The notes: generated from the letters alone by a model not told the origin. Shown: positions 19,986-32,026, counted from the first letter of the stretch. The stretch is 64,000 bases of DNA from Zygnema cylindricum (GCA_037447655.1 JBBHKE010000999.1:27361-91360); one strand, 5' to 3'. A program made the numbers and translations.

Positions 19986-21032
19986 TGTAGAAATTAATGG
20001 TTTTAAGTATTTTCTAGGTCTAAATAGAAACAAAGAAGCCGAGGCAGTCTACCTCTAACTTCTCTCTCCAACTCTCAAACTTGTCGCAGTCACTGAGAAA
20101 TTGGAGAGGAAGCTAGAGCCATGGCTACCTAAGCTATCCTCAGGTTTACGGGAAATTTATATTAGTTTACGGATTAATTACTAAAAGGTATATGCCGGCG
20201 GAAGGATTTGATCCTGGTACCTGCCGGCCGACAGCTAATAATAGCCGGTAGCCTTAGCCGTTAAGTCTAGAAGTACTGATGCATGATATGTAGTACGATA
20301 ATTATATATACATGTACACGTAGGATAAATCATTTAACTATAACTATTTACGGGACACATAGATATGGAATTGTAAAAGTACGAATTGCGGTACGGATAT
20401 GAAATCAATACCGCGCATTGATTTCGGACGCGAAACAAATACCGCGCATGTATTTATTACGGCTACGATCAAAAACGAGTTTAATCGGACGGCCGGAAAT
20501 TGCGCCGAGATCGCGGAAGGAGAATTCGGCGGTTTGTGGGCAGCGCCACATCGGATGACACGTGGCGATGTGACATTGGAGTGCGGCATCTCCGAGGATT
20601 TAAGGAGCGAATCCGGATACTCCACGTGTGGACATTTAGGCCATGTCGTACAATATCCGTACATAAAGTACACCGGCAGTTGTACTTTTACGTACGGAAC
20701 TGAAATCTGATTGGTTCCGTACATCAGTAGATAGAGTCTGTGAGAGAGATAGGACTTAGAAAAAATTAGAAGATAGGACCCTCTCTCCCAGAGAGCTTCT
20801 GTACAAAAGGTCAACTTTGACCCACCATAACTTACTGCTCAGGGGAGCAAATTCAGAGATTCTTTTTGCTATCGACTCACGGGAGTCTTATCTTCACAGG
20901 GGTGAAGTTGGTCAGAGTTTTTGTCTGCCAGGGTGGCAGTTATTTTTGCTTAAACACAAAGGGGTCAGGATTATCCTAGAGGCTTCTTGGAAGCTGTCCA
21001 CTCTGAGGACTTATGGAGGTCTCAGAGTTTCA
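19986..21032 (+). repeat. 3' LTR of copia element 1
   Basis: 1047 bp, matching the 5' LTR along its whole length except for one base seen by eye. It ends GAGTTTCA directly before the CGAAA target duplication. Confidence 0.95.
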
Positions 21033-21281
21033 CGAAAGCCGCCAAAGATTCATTCGGGTTTGGCGGAGAAGACGTCGTCTGCCCGATCATGTATTTTACA
21101 CGGTTCGGTTCGCGTCCGCGAGCGCTGTTTGACTATAGATGTTGTTTCGTCAATTTTGGTCTGTTTAAGTGAAAGTGACGTTTGCGTAAAAATTTAACAA
21201 ATCACCGAACTATAGACGTGTATCGTTTCGTTAATGCCTTAATGGTTAAGGCGTCTTTTTATAAATGATTTCGTAGACCTA

Positions 21282-21292
21282 GGTTCAAATCC
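21282..21292 (+). promoter_or_regulatory. B-box-like sequence in the inverted LTR-B
   Basis: GGTTCAAATCC on the plus strand, preceded at 21233-21254 by the A-box-like block GCCTTAATGGTTAAGGCG. Together they form the least-disturbed tRNA-like module in the window, antisense to its LTR. A full acceptor stem was not found. Confidence 0.5.
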
Positions 21293-22735
21293 TGTTTAGG
21301 GCAATACTTTGGTAATCTATCAATCTGTCTGCTTGTTTCTTTCGGACTATGGCGGCAGCCATGGTGACTCTCTCTCTCTCTCTCTTCACTCTAAAGTCTA
21401 AATTAAAAAGTGAATATTAATTACTTCTTTTCAACATTACGCCTTAACCATTAAGGCATTCCCAAAACGATACACGTTATTGGTTCGGTGATTGATTAAA
21501 GTCTTACGTAAACGTCACTTTCACTTAAACAAACCAAAATTGACGAAACGACATCTATTGTCAAACGGCGCTCGCGGACGCGAATCTAACCATGTAAAAT
21601 ACATGATCGGACGGTTGACGTCGCCCCCGCCAAACTCGAATGAATATTTGACGACTTTCGGACATAGCGGCGCGTTGTGCCATGTGGCGCCACATCATTT
21701 GACGCTAGAAAAGATAGGAGGAGGAACGATGGCTCCCAAGTTGACAAGTGTCAACCAGAAAGCCATGTTCTACAATGGCCGTACAAGAAGCACAATCGAC
21801 CACTGTACATTATTGTACTATACACTCGCTTTGATTGGCCTAGGGTAGAGTAGTAGGTTATTATGAGTAGGAGTTAAGGGACTTAGCGTGTTTGAGGCGC
21901 CTCTCTCTTGGTGACCTTTTGTATTTATAGGCCATCTTTGGCCAGCCCTAACTAACTGCACAGGGGAGCAAATTCAATGATTTTTTTTGCTGCAGACTCA
22001 AGGGAGTCCACGCCACACACGATTGTAGTTGGTTAAAGTTTTTGCTTTCCAAGGTGGTGGCATTTTTAAGGGAAAGTGAAAGTGGGGAATGTTGTTTAAA
22101 ACACATGTTAAACCTTTGTATTCTGTGGTGAAACTAAGCATACAAAAAGTCTTCTTTCACAAGGGGTGAAACTCTATACGAGTTCTGACTTTCAAGGTGT
22201 CACTCATTTGGGTTTTTAACAACTAGGAGTCGACACTATCTAGATAAGCTTATTTAGGTTTGCGATTCTTGCGCGGAAATGTAACCCATAGAATTTCGAT
22301 AGGTTTAAACCATACCAAATAAATAGAGAAAAAAGATGTACATTTTACGTCATCGTCAAATTTAGGATGTAATACATGGCGTCGTCTTATGTTCTTCGAC
22401 CCACGACCACGCCAAAAAACGCCATTTTCAAACTTTTATGCAAAACACATGGACGCTGTGTTTTAAAACAAAGTATTGTCTAAAAACAAATAATAATATG
22501 TATTCGCACGTGTAAAAAAATTTACAAAAATTCCAAACGAATTCAAGCGACGGTGAAAGGTACACTATTCGTTATGTTTGTCCGTTTGCGTCCATCAAAA
22601 TACACAATTTGTTTTGTTTTGTCAGGTTCCGTTCACAACATATTTTTTCACTCAAAGGGGCTGAAAATTACGACGCCATTTCACGAAATCGTGAGAAATC
22701 TCTGAAGGCGCCCTTGCAAGTCGCACACGCCGGCT

Positions 22736-23037
22736 CTCTCAACAGCCTCACATTCACTTCTCCAAACTTCACTATTCATCATCCTTTCACGAGGCGGCTC
22801 AACGCTAACCAGTGGGAAGCAAGAGAAATATTATTTTGCCTTAAAATAATGAAAATTCACAATTATCATTGCTATGTTTTTTAACACAGACAAAGGCGTA
22901 TAATAAGTTTATTTTATTTTATTGTTTCATATGAAAATTTTACCAACATTTTACAAGCTCATAATTACCAAAAAATATATATAATTATTGTGCTTACTAT
23001 TGGTTTTATTACATCACACTTAATCTTCTGTGCAAAT
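22736..23037. other. AT-rich sequence between insertions
   Basis: No gene or named repeat was recognised. It follows the point where the split family B element loses similarity and ends at the LTR of the next copia copy. Confidence 0.4.
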
Positions 23038-24072
23038 TGTAGAAATTAAAGGTTATTTTAGTATTTTCTAGGTTTTGTAAAATGCAAAAAGAAGCAGAGG
23101 CTGCCTGCCTCTAACTCCTCTCTCCAGCTCCCACACTTGTTGTAGTCACTAAAAGTTGGAGAGGGAGATAGAGTCTTGGCCGCCTATGCTATCTCGACGA
23201 GGACAAACATTAGGTTGGTAGTTATTAACCAAATAGATCATGACAGACCCAGGATTTGAACCTAGTACCTGCCGTCCGTCAGGGTAGCCGGTAGCTGGTT
23301 GCCTTAGCCAATTAGTCTAAGATGAATGTTAAAGGAAATAAGGTTTGGTAGCTATTTAAATGTTAACACGTAGGCTATTTCATTTCATGGGATATTTAGA
23401 CATAGATACAGTTTGTTATGTACGGCGTACAGAACATCCGAAACAAATACCGCGCATATTGTTTCGAAGATGAAACAAATATTACGCAAGTATTTATGAC
23501 GACCACGATTGTAATCCGACTTAATCGGTTGGCCACAAAGCATGCCGAGATCGCGGAATAGGTTTTCGGCGGTTTATGGTCAGCGTCACATCAATTGCTA
23601 TGTGGCACAATCACATTGGATTACGGCATATCCGGGGATTACAGAAACGAATCTAAAAGTAACATGTGTCGATTTGTTGGCCATGTCGTACAATGGCAGG
23701 ACAAAAAGTACACCGGCACGTGTACCTCTATGTACGATATAGTATTATGATTGGTGCCGTACTTCAGTAGATAGAGTTTTAAAGAGAGATAGGACTAAGA
23801 AAAATTTGATAGATTGGACCCTCTCTCCCAGAGAGCTTTTGTACAACAGGTAAACTTTGACCTTTCATAACTTATTGCTTAATGGAGCCAATTTAGAGAT
23901 TCTTTTTGCTATAGACTCAAGGTAGTCTTACCTTCACAAGGGTGAAGGTGGTCAGAGTTTTTGTCTGTCGTGGTGGCAGTTATTCTTACTAAAACACAAA
24001 GGGGTCAGGGTTGTCGTAGAGGCTTTGTGTGAGCAGCCTACTCTGAGGACCTATGGAGGTCTCAAAGTTACA
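23038..24072 (+). repeat. 5' LTR of a broken copia element (element 2)
   Basis: The 1035-bp LTR begins TGTAGAAATTAAAGG and ends AAGTTACA. It resembles the LTRs of element 3 more than those of element 1. It carries the antisense B-box (plus GGATTTGAACC, 23252-23262) and the conserved leader block. The primer-binding site that follows (24073-24087, CGTTATAGGCCCACC) differs from the intact one at two positions, and the gag ATG in it is lost (ATA). Confidence 0.82.
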
Positions 24073-24089
24073 CGTTATAGGCCCACCCT

Positions 24090-24969
24090 TCTAGGGTGCC
24101 CATCTTCAATGGAGCCGGCTTCATATATTGCGAAAGTATTTTGATAGGAGTTCTATGTGAGAAATGGTTTTGGGGAATAGTGAGTGGAGGTGTGAGGCGT
24201 CCATCAAGTCTTGGGATCCTTTCAGGGTTTGGAGGAAGCAGATTCACCGGAGATGCAGATCCATCTTCAATGGAGGAGACAAAGGAAGGGGAGGTGGTGG
24301 AAAAAGGAAAGGAGAAGGAGATGATCACACCAATAGCAACCGGTCCGTTATTCATGTCACCTCTTCCGAGGAGCGAGGAGATTGATATCGATACGTGGGA
24401 CTACAACAATATGGCGGCTAAGCACTCCATCCCCTGCCATCTTACTCAAGGGCTTGCATCACTTCATTTGCGGGTAGAGAGGGCATTAGATCTTTGGGTG
24501 ACTCTCATAGAGATGTACCGAAGTGGTTCAATCCAGCAACAACAGTTGGCTGATCAAAAAATAGACGCATATGTATACAAGGGGGTGAAGATGTTGGATT
24601 TTTGTAATGAGCTTACAACACTTTTCATGGAGCTACAGAGTGCTGGACATGTTGAAACTCAAATGATGAAGTTAACTGTTTGCTCATAAAGTTACCTGAT
24701 GAGTTCAAGAACATAGTCAACTGTATGCATGATTTGCCAGACTTAAGGTGCATTTGGAATTTAGTGGTAGGGATGATTCTCGTTCGCGAGAATTCGATTG
24801 AGATCCGAAGGGTAGGAAAGAGTGGGCAAGCCTTAGCAACCGGGACCGATTCGAGGAACAATGATTCAAGGAAGCAGGTCGGAAATTATCGAGGGGAGGG
24901 GTAGAAATATCACACCGAGGAGTTCGGACCAAAGACTCCCAAGGTTTTGTGCCATTTTTGTAAGAAACT
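24090..24969 (+). pseudogene. Broken gag fragment of copia element 2
   Basis: The frame that starts in element 1 at GPPSRVPIFNG can be followed here through the gag core (WESILIGVLCE-like start, QQQQLADQK block) to the beginning of the CCHC knuckle (CHFCKK). The start codon is mutated, a frameshift lies near 24660-24690, and a stop codon follows near 24900. The sequence stops at 24969, where an LTR-B fragment is inserted. No function is expected. Confidence 0.82.
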
Positions 24970-25307
24970 GTTGAAAAGAGGTAATTAATAGTTCACTTCC
25001 CTATTTTAGTTTTGTTTTAAAGAAAGAGAGTGAGGATCAAAGGCGCGCCATGGCTGCCGCCATATTTAGAAAGTGGCAGTTTTTGCAGATAAGGGTATTT
25101 TGGATAAAATGATGCATAGGTCTAGATTTGAACCTGTGACCTCTAGACCCTTTATAGCCTAACGCCTTAACCATTAAGGCGTTACGAAACGATACACATG
25201 ACGGGTTTCATAAATATATAAACATTAACGAAACATCTAATTAACAGCAGACTAACCAAAATGAGCAATTTCTGCATGTACGCGAATCTGAACCGTGTAA
25301 AATATGT
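24970..25307 (+). mobile_element. LTR-B fragment inserted in gag, cut by the assembly gap
   Basis: It begins TGTTGAAAAGAGGTAATTAA, like the inner LTR-B at 13949-21436. It keeps the CATGGCTGCCGCCAT segment and the antisense tRNA-like pair (B-box complement AGATTTGAACC at 25124-25134; CGCCTTAACCATTAAGGCG near 25153-25171). It runs into the N gap, so its right end is unknown. Confidence 0.7.
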
Positions 25308-25317
25308 NNNNNNNNNN
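25308..25317. other. Assembly gap of 10 N
   Basis: Ten N bases. The sequence to the left is LTR-B and the sequence to the right is unrelated to it, so the true gap may be much longer and the copies on the two sides should not be assumed to be one element. Confidence 0.98.
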
Positions 25318-25559
25318 AAATATTAGAAACTTCATTCAACTACGAAGTCTGAAACAAAAGTCTTTCATATGAAATCTCATAGATCTAATCAGTAGCAAAT
25401 AACAGTAGTATTTGGAGAAAGGAGGTTGGCTTCCATGAAAACGTATAGGGGTTTATATACACACCTGGTACAGATTATGAAAGAGTGGAGATATACACCA
25501 CCGAAACCCTTTCCCTTCAGACACTCATAATGGAACTCGTCTTGGTGATGTTAGTAGGA
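25318..25559. other. Unassigned sequence between the gap and the copia remnant
   Basis: This segment does not match the copia coding region that starts at about 25560, and no gene is recognised in it. It may be a small insertion or the edge of a rearrangement. Confidence 0.4.
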
Positions 25560-26722
25560 GAGTAATGAAAAGAAGAATGCTTACTATGTTGGTGTTCCTA
25601 AGTTGATGATTTGGCATAAGCGGTTGGGGCATGTACATTTTGATAGGTTGAGGGAAATGAAAAAGCTTGGGGTAGTAGAAGGCATTATGTTTGGGGATAA
25701 AGAAATGAAGGATGATTGTAGTGGTTCTGCTCAAGGTAATACTCACAGACTTCCCTTTCCCAAAGCCACCACATATAGAGGTGAGAAAGTATTAGACATG
25801 GTCCACACATATATTTGGGGATATGCAAAAGTACCTTCGGTTGGAGGAAAGAGGTTTATGATGACAATAAACGATGACTAATCTAGATACTCTAAAGTAT
25901 ACTTTCTGAAAACAAAGTCTGAAGCATCAACTTACTTCAAAGATTATAAAGCATGGAGTGAGAAGTTGCATGAAACCCCCATTAAGAGGATAAGGAGTGG
26001 TAATAATCGGGAATATACCTCTAACAAGTTTGAGGAATATCTAAGAGATGAGGGAGTGCAACACCAAAAAACTGCACCATATAACCCGGAACAAAATGGG
26101 GTAGCTGAAAGGTTGAATCATACACTAGGAGATAAAGCATGGAGTATGTTGGCCGACAAGATTATAGGAAAGAGATTTTGGGCAAAAGCAATGAACTGTG
26201 CCAACTACATTAAGAATACAGTCCTGACCTCAGCTGTAAAGGGAGTGACACCTTATGAGAGATGGGTTCGAAGGAAACCAGATATCTCACACCTTAAAGT
26301 ATTCAAAAGCCAAGTTTACTGTCTTGACACAGATAGGAAAAACTGGAAACTAGATGCTAAGGGAAAACCTAGATACTATGTGGGATATGATGAGGATGTT
26401 AAGGGATATACAGTCTATGATTCAGCAAAGAAAGATATCATTCTGGTCAAACACTTAGTTGTCATGGATGAAGAGAAGTCATTTGACCCCTTCAAATATA
26501 CAAAGAAGATAAGAATCAGATTTTAGTCCGAAAGTGAGGAGAACTCGGTTGTTCCCGAAAGGGACATAAGTGAAACCATCATCGCAGATTCAGGGGAGAT
26601 CCGAGATATAGGAGACTCACCGGAAATCTCACATACCCCTTTGGACTTCGAGGAGATAGAAGACATGGAACCAGAATCGGCTTCTATGGACAAGGGAGTC
26701 GATGAGACAGTTAGGAGAAATC

Positions 26723-27755
26723 TGTAGAAATAAAAAGGTTATTTTAGTATTTTCTAGGTTTTGCAAAATGCAGAAAAGAAGCCGAGGCAGTCTGCCTCTA
26801 ACTTCTCTCTTCAGCTCCCACACTTGTCGTAGTCACTGAAGGTTGAAGAGGGAGCTAGAGCCATGGCTGCCTATGCTGATTAGAGATAGAGTTACGGGTT
26901 GTAGATTTTGGTAGATTTACCAAAATATAAATTGACGGACCCAGGATTTGAACCGGGTACCTACCGTCCAACACTTAGCCTGTAGCCTTAGCCATTTAGT
27001 CTGCCATCATGCTTGGAGATATATGGTTTGATAGTTATTTAAATGTTAACACGTAGTCTATTTCATTTAACGGGATCTTTAAACATAGATACAGTTTGTA
27101 AAGTACGGCGTACGGAACATCCGAAACGAATACTGCGCATTTTGTTTAGAAAGCGAAACAAATACTGCGGAAGTATTTATGACGGTCACGATTGTAATCC
27201 GGCTTAATCGGACGGCCACGAAGCATGCCGAGATCGTGGAATAGGTTTTCGGCGGTTTGCGGTTGACGTCACGTCAATTGCCACGTGGCACAATCACATT
27301 GGATTACGACATCTCCTGGGATTCCAAGAACGAATCCAAAAATGACATGTGTCGACTTTTTGGCCATGTTGTACAATATCCGTACATAAAGTACATCGGC
27401 ACATGTACCTTTATGTACGATACACTATTATGATTGGTGCCGTACTTCAGTAGATAGAGTTTTAGAGAGAGATAGGACTTAGAAAAATTTGATTGATTAG
27501 ACCCTCTCTCCCAGAGAGCTCCTTTACAAAAGGTCAACTTTGACCCTTCATAACTTACTGCTCAAGGGAGCAAATTCAGAGATTCTTTTTGCTATAGACT
27601 CAGGGGAGTCTTACCTTTACAGGGTTGAAGGTGGTCAGAGTTTTGGTCTGCCAGGGTGGCAATTATTATTGCTGAAACACAAAGGGGTCAGGGTTATCCT
27701 CGAGGCTTCGTGTGAGCTGCCTACTCTGAGGTCCTATGGAGGTCTCAAAGTTACA
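26723..27755 (+). repeat. 5' LTR of element 3
   Basis: It starts TGTAGAAATAAAAAGG and ends AAGTTACA. It holds the antisense B-box complement GGATTTGAACC (26944-26954), with the A-box-like block TAGCCTTAGCCATTTAGTC on its right, and the conserved leader block near 27562-27612. Confidence 0.93.
26935..27018 (-). other. Antisense tRNA-like module in the 5' LTR of element 3
   Basis: On the minus strand the block GACTAAATGGCTAAGGCTAC (A-box/D-arm-like) precedes GGTTCAAATCC, an exact fit to the B-box consensus. The two ends (GATGG on one side, CCGTC on the other) can form five acceptor-like pairs, and CCC/GGG flank the T-loop. This is the most tRNA-like of the LTR modules, but the anticodon arm is not clear. 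Confidence 0.5.
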
Positions 27756-27770
27756 GGTTATGGGCCCACC
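27756..27770 (+). promoter_or_regulatory. Primer-binding site of element 3
   Basis: GGTTATGGGCCCACC, identical to that of element 1 and directly after the LTR. It again contains the gag start codon (27760-27762). Conservation in an older, decayed element suggests that the overlap is a family trait. Confidence 0.85.
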
Positions 27771-30700
27771 ATCTAGGGTGCCCATATTCAATGGAGCTGG
27801 CTTCATATACTGGGAAAGTATGATGATAGGAGCTCTATGTGAGAAACGGTTTTTGGGGAATAGTGAGTGGACGGGTGAGGCGTCCATCCAGTCTTGGGAT
27901 ACCTAATTCACTAGAGATGCAGATTCATCTTCAACGGAGGAGACAAAGGAAGGAGAGGTGGTGGACAAAGGCAAGGAGAAGGAGACGGTCACACCAAAAG
28001 CAACCGGTTCGGCATTCATGTCACCTATTCCGAGGAACGAGGAGAATGATATCGATACGTGGGACTACAACAATATGGCGGCTAAGCACTTCATCCTGCG
28101 CCATCTTACTCAAAGGCTTGCATCTCCCCATTTGCAAGTAGAGAGGGCATCCGATCTTTGGATGGCTCTCATAGAGATGCACCGAAGTGGTACGATTCAG
28201 CAACAACAGTTGGGTGATCAGAAAATTAAGGAGTATGTATACAAAAGGGGGAAGATGTTGGATTTTTGCAATGAGCTTGCTACACTTTTAATGGAACTAG
28301 AAAGTGCTGGAAAAGTATTTAGTGAAAAGGAAAAGGTTAACTGTTTACTGATGAAGTTAACGGAGGAGTTCGAGAACATAGTCAACCGTGTGCAGGACTT
28401 GGCGAACTCAAGGTGGATTTGGAATTCAGTGGTAGGGATGATTCTCGTTCGCGAGAATACAAGTGAGATCCGAAGGGGAGGAAAGAGTGGGCAAGCTTTG
28501 GCAGCCGGGACCGATTGGGCGAAACAATGATTCCAGAAAACAGGTTGGAAATTATCGAGGGGAGGGGCAAAAAAATCAGACCGAGGAGTTCGGACCAAGG
28601 ACTCCTAAGGGACTGTGCCATTTTTGTAAGAAACCCGCGCACTATATGGCTAAATGCACTAAGTTAACTGAGCTGCGGTTAAATGAGGGGCAGACTGGTG
28701 GACCCCCGAGAGGAAAGAAAAAGGCCTTTGTGACACAGGTACATGAGGCGGAATCCGGGGACGAGGACGATGAACTCCTATTGGATGAGGAGTTGGAAAC
28801 GAAAAACGAGGTCAAAATTCAACGAAAACAGAAATGTGCTTTCAGTGGATTGAAAGGTGAAGCAGGCTGGATTGTATATTCAGGAGCATCCATGCAGAAT
28901 CCCACCGTAGAGATAGAGTACGGGGATGGGAGGATAGTCACTACTACTCTTGTAGGATCGGTAGATCTAAAAGTGTTACTAGAAGGAAAGACATCTATAG
29001 TTACATTCTGCGATGTGTTGTTTATTCCGGAGCTGAACAAAAACCTCATCTCTACGTCTGTTTTAGATGATAAGGGTTTTGATACTAGCACTAGGAAAGG
29101 AGTCTTTACTGCTAGCTTTGAGGAGGAAGTTTATTTCACTGCTGAAAAAGGTAGCCAAGGGATGTTTAGGCTGATTTTAAGCAATGAAAAGAAGAAACTT
29201 TATTATGCTGGTGTTCATGATATAATGTTGTGGCATAAGAGGCTTGGGCATGTGAATCTAGATAAGTTAAGAGATATGAAAAAGATGGGAGTAGTGGAAG
29301 GGATTCAGTTCGGTGAAAGTGAGAATCTAAGTGATTGTAGGGGATGTGCTCAAGGTAAAGCACACAGGTTGCCCTTCCCAAAAACTGCCACCTATAAGGG
29401 AGAAAAGATTCTAGATTTAGTACACACAGATATTTGGGGGCCGGCCAGAGTGCCATCACCCGGGGGGAAGAGATTTATGATGACTATCACCGATGATTGC
29501 TCTCGGTATTCCAGAGTGTATTTTTTGAAAAATAAGTTTGAGGCTCAGGAATGTTTTAAACAATATAAAGCATGGAGTGAAATACTCCATGAAACCTCAA
29601 TCAAGAGAGTAAGGAGTGACAATGGTGGCGAGTATACCTCTAACCAGTTTGAGGATTTTTTGAGAGAAGATGGAGTTCAACATCAAAAGACAGTTCCTGA
29701 AAATCCTGAGCAGAATGGTGTAGCTGAAAGATTAAATAGAACACTGAGTGATAGTGCTAGGAGTATGCTGTCCGATAAGAAGATAGGAAAGAAGTTTTGG
29801 GCCGAAGCAATGAATTGTGCAAATTATCTCAAAAATAGAGTTCTTACTTCAGCAGTAAAAGGCCAAACACCTTATGAGAGATGGACAGGCCGAAAACCAG
29901 ATGTTTCACACTTAAAGGTTTTCGGTAGTGAAGTGTTCAGTTTAGACACAGATCGGTCAAACTGGAAGTTATACCCAAAAGGAAGACCATGATATCTACT
30001 AGGATATGATGAAGATGTAAAAGGATATAGAGTCTATGATCTCAAAAGAGAGGATATTATTATAGTGAAGCATCTAGTGGTTATGGATGAAGGAAAATCT
30101 ATTGATCCCTTTAAGCATACAAAGACAGCCAAGATCAGATTTGAGTCAGAAAATTCTGATGACTTTGAGCTTCCTAACTATCCAGGATTTCAAGAAGATG
30201 ATGATCTTGCAGGTACGGATCAGATCGAGAAGGACCCAAATGTGGATCCCCTAGTATTAACTCCAACCGAAGAGGAAGACGTGGTGGAAATCGACCCGGA
30301 ATCAAGAGATAGGGGAAAAGTAGAAACTGTTCGGAAAAATCCAAGAGAACCATCTATTCCGGCAACCGAGTTTGAGGGAGGAAGAAAAAGCAGCAAAAGA
30401 CTGCAAGAGAGACAAGTTAACAATAAGGTAACCAAACTGTCTCACCCCGATGAACCTCAAACTTATAATGAGGCAATGACTTGTCTTGAAAGAAACCGGT
30501 GGAAAACAGCCATAAATGAGGAGATGGCCTCAATTATGGCGGCCGATACATGGGAATTGGTGGATTGTCCTCCTGACAGGAAGCCAATTGGGTAAGTGGG
30601 TATTTAAGCTGAAACTCAAACCATTGAGCGCTACAAGACTCAATTAGTGGCGAAGGGATTTACCCAGAAAGAGAGAATTGACTACGAGGAGACTTTTGCT

Positions 30701-32026
30701 CCAGTCGTTAGGTTTCCTTCGGTTCGGATACTTCTCAGTATGGCGGCAGCAGAAGACATGGAAGTGCATCAGATGGACATCAAGACAGCCTTTCTACATG
30801 GAGAGTTGGAAGAGGAAATTTTTATGCGACAGCCCGAAGGATTTGTAGAGCAAGGGGAGGAAAGCAAGTTATGCCGATTGATCAAATCTTTGTATGGGCT
30901 GAAACAGGCGCCCCGGCAATAGAACAAGAAGCTCGATGAGTTTCTTACAGGTTTGGGATATATTAGGATCAGCTCAGATCACTCTATATATTTGTTTGTA
31001 GATGAGGAAGGAATTATTTTTACTGCAATTTATGTCGATGATTTGCTTGTTTTAAGTAAATCTATGGATAAAATAAATAAGTTGAAAAATGATTTAAAAG
31101 GAAGATTTGAGATGAAGGATATGGGAGAAGCAAGGTATATTTTGGGAATTCAGGTAGAGAGAGATAGAGATAGAAAAATAATAAGATTACCTCAAAAAGA
31201 GGCCATAAGAAACATGTTAGAAAAATTCCAAATGGACAAGGCTAATAGTTGTACCACTCCTATGGAATTAAAAAAGGGAAGTGAGGGGAGTGAGGAAGAG
31301 GGAGTTATAATCTTAGATGATGAGGTAGGCCCGGAAGAGAAAAGATTTATGCAGACCATCCCTTATAGACAAGTACTGGGCAGCCTAATATATTTTATGA
31401 ATTGTACCCGTCCGGACATAGCCGCAGCTGTAGGAGTACTAAGTAGGAGTCTAAATGCTCCCACTAAGAAAGATTGGGAGGCAGCTAAGAGAGTCCTTAG
31501 ATAACTCATAGGGACTAGGGATCTATGGTTGCATTTGGGTGGGAACAACACTGACATCACCACTTGGAGTGATGCTAGCTATAGGGATGCTCCTATGAGG
31601 AGATGCACATCTGGATATGTATTATATATGGGTGATGGGGCTTGCTGCTGGAGCAGTAAGCAGCAAAAAGTCATTGCTCAGTCCACCATGGAAGCTGAGT
31701 ACATGGCTTCTTGCTCTGCTGTAAAAAAATTAATGTGGGTCAAGTCTTTGCTTGGTGAGCTTGGTCAACTTAAGAGTGGTGTCCAAAAAGTGTTTTGTGA
31801 TAATCAAGCTGCCATTGCCATTTTTGCCAATCCTAAACATCACTTTAAAGCCAAACACATGGACATTAGGCTTAGCTTTGTTAGGGAGAAAGTAGAAAAC
31901 AAGATAATCAGTTTGGAGTATAAACCAGATAGTGAAATGGTAGCTGATATGATGACCAAACTTGTTCCTTCCCCTAAACTAATTTTCTGCCGGGAGAAAT
32001 GTGGTCTTAAAATAAAGAGTGACTAG
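27760..32026 (+). pseudogene. Decayed Gag-Pol of element 3
   Basis: It follows element 1 along its whole length. Damage seen in order: a frameshift near 27845 after the FIYWESMMIGALCEKR segment; a small deletion near 27905; a frameshift near 28520 before the CCHC knuckle; the protease triad DSG changed to YSG with about 14 following residues deleted (about 28875-28897); a stop at 29990; a deletion and frameshift near 30593-30620 in reverse transcriptase; TGG to TAG at about 30920; a stop at 31502. Integrase HHCC and D-D-E motifs, YVDD and the RNase H residues are otherwise present. It cannot make a polyprotein. Confidence 0.92.

Larger units (their letters stand above)
14587..21032 (+). mobile_element. 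Complete Ty1/copia LTR retrotransposon (element 1)
   Basis: The element is 6446 bp long. It has identical-length 1047-bp LTRs (TG...CA), a perfect 5-bp target duplication CGAAA (14582-14586 and 21033-21037), a primer-binding site directly after the 5' LTR, a polypurine tract directly before the 3' LTR, and one open Gag-Pol frame. By eye the two LTRs differ at a single position (A at 15389 versus C at the matching place near 20798). The insertion is therefore young and the element may be competent to move. It sits inside a solo LTR of a related family. Confidence 0.96.
13949..21436 (-). mobile_element. Solo LTR of copia family B, minus strand, carrying the intact copia insertion
   Basis: On the plus strand it begins TGAAATTCTATGGG (the complement of the LTR-B end) and finishes CTTCTTTTCAACA (the complement of the LTR-B start). 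After removal of the copia element at 14587-21032 the length is about 1.04 kb. The flanks ATACG (13944-13948) and TTACG (21437-21441) match at 4 of 5 bases, as expected for a target duplication, and the two halves of the outer LTR-B join at this point. The inner copy lacks the first 39 bp that the outer copy has. Confidence 0.75.
13715..22298 (+). mobile_element. Solo LTR of copia family B, plus strand, split by an inverted copy
   Basis: The LTR starts TGTTAAAATGTGTG with the TATTTTCTAGGTCT motif shared by all copia LTRs here. It runs to 13948, resumes at 21437, and ends near 22298 (CCCATAGAATTTCG). The combined length is about 1.05 kb. Its leader half (about 21917-22060) has a TATA-like TATTTATAGG and the conserved GACTCAAGGGAGTC block. 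Flanks GCAAG (13710-13714) and GATAG or ATAGG are only a poor match for a 5-bp duplication, so the insertion is old or the end is shifted by a base. Confidence 0.65.
12883..22735 (-). mobile_element. Family B Harbinger-like element split by nested insertions (outermost level)
   Basis: The left end, preceded by TAA, reads GGGTCTCCATGCGCC and continues to AAAAACTTA at 12937, where family B copy 3 is inserted. The element resumes at about 13695-13714 with GTACCGCGCAAG, where an LTR is inserted, and continues at about 22303 with CCATACCAAATAAATAG. It can be followed to about 22735, where similarity is lost, so the far end is missing. The order of the pieces was worked out by comparison with the copies at 2381-3159 and 45179-45905. 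Confidence 0.62.

Noticed and set aside
26935-27018. Functional tRNA gene in the LTR
   Set aside because: Only A- and B-box-like blocks and a partial acceptor are present; the anticodon arm is not clear, so it is called tRNA-like.
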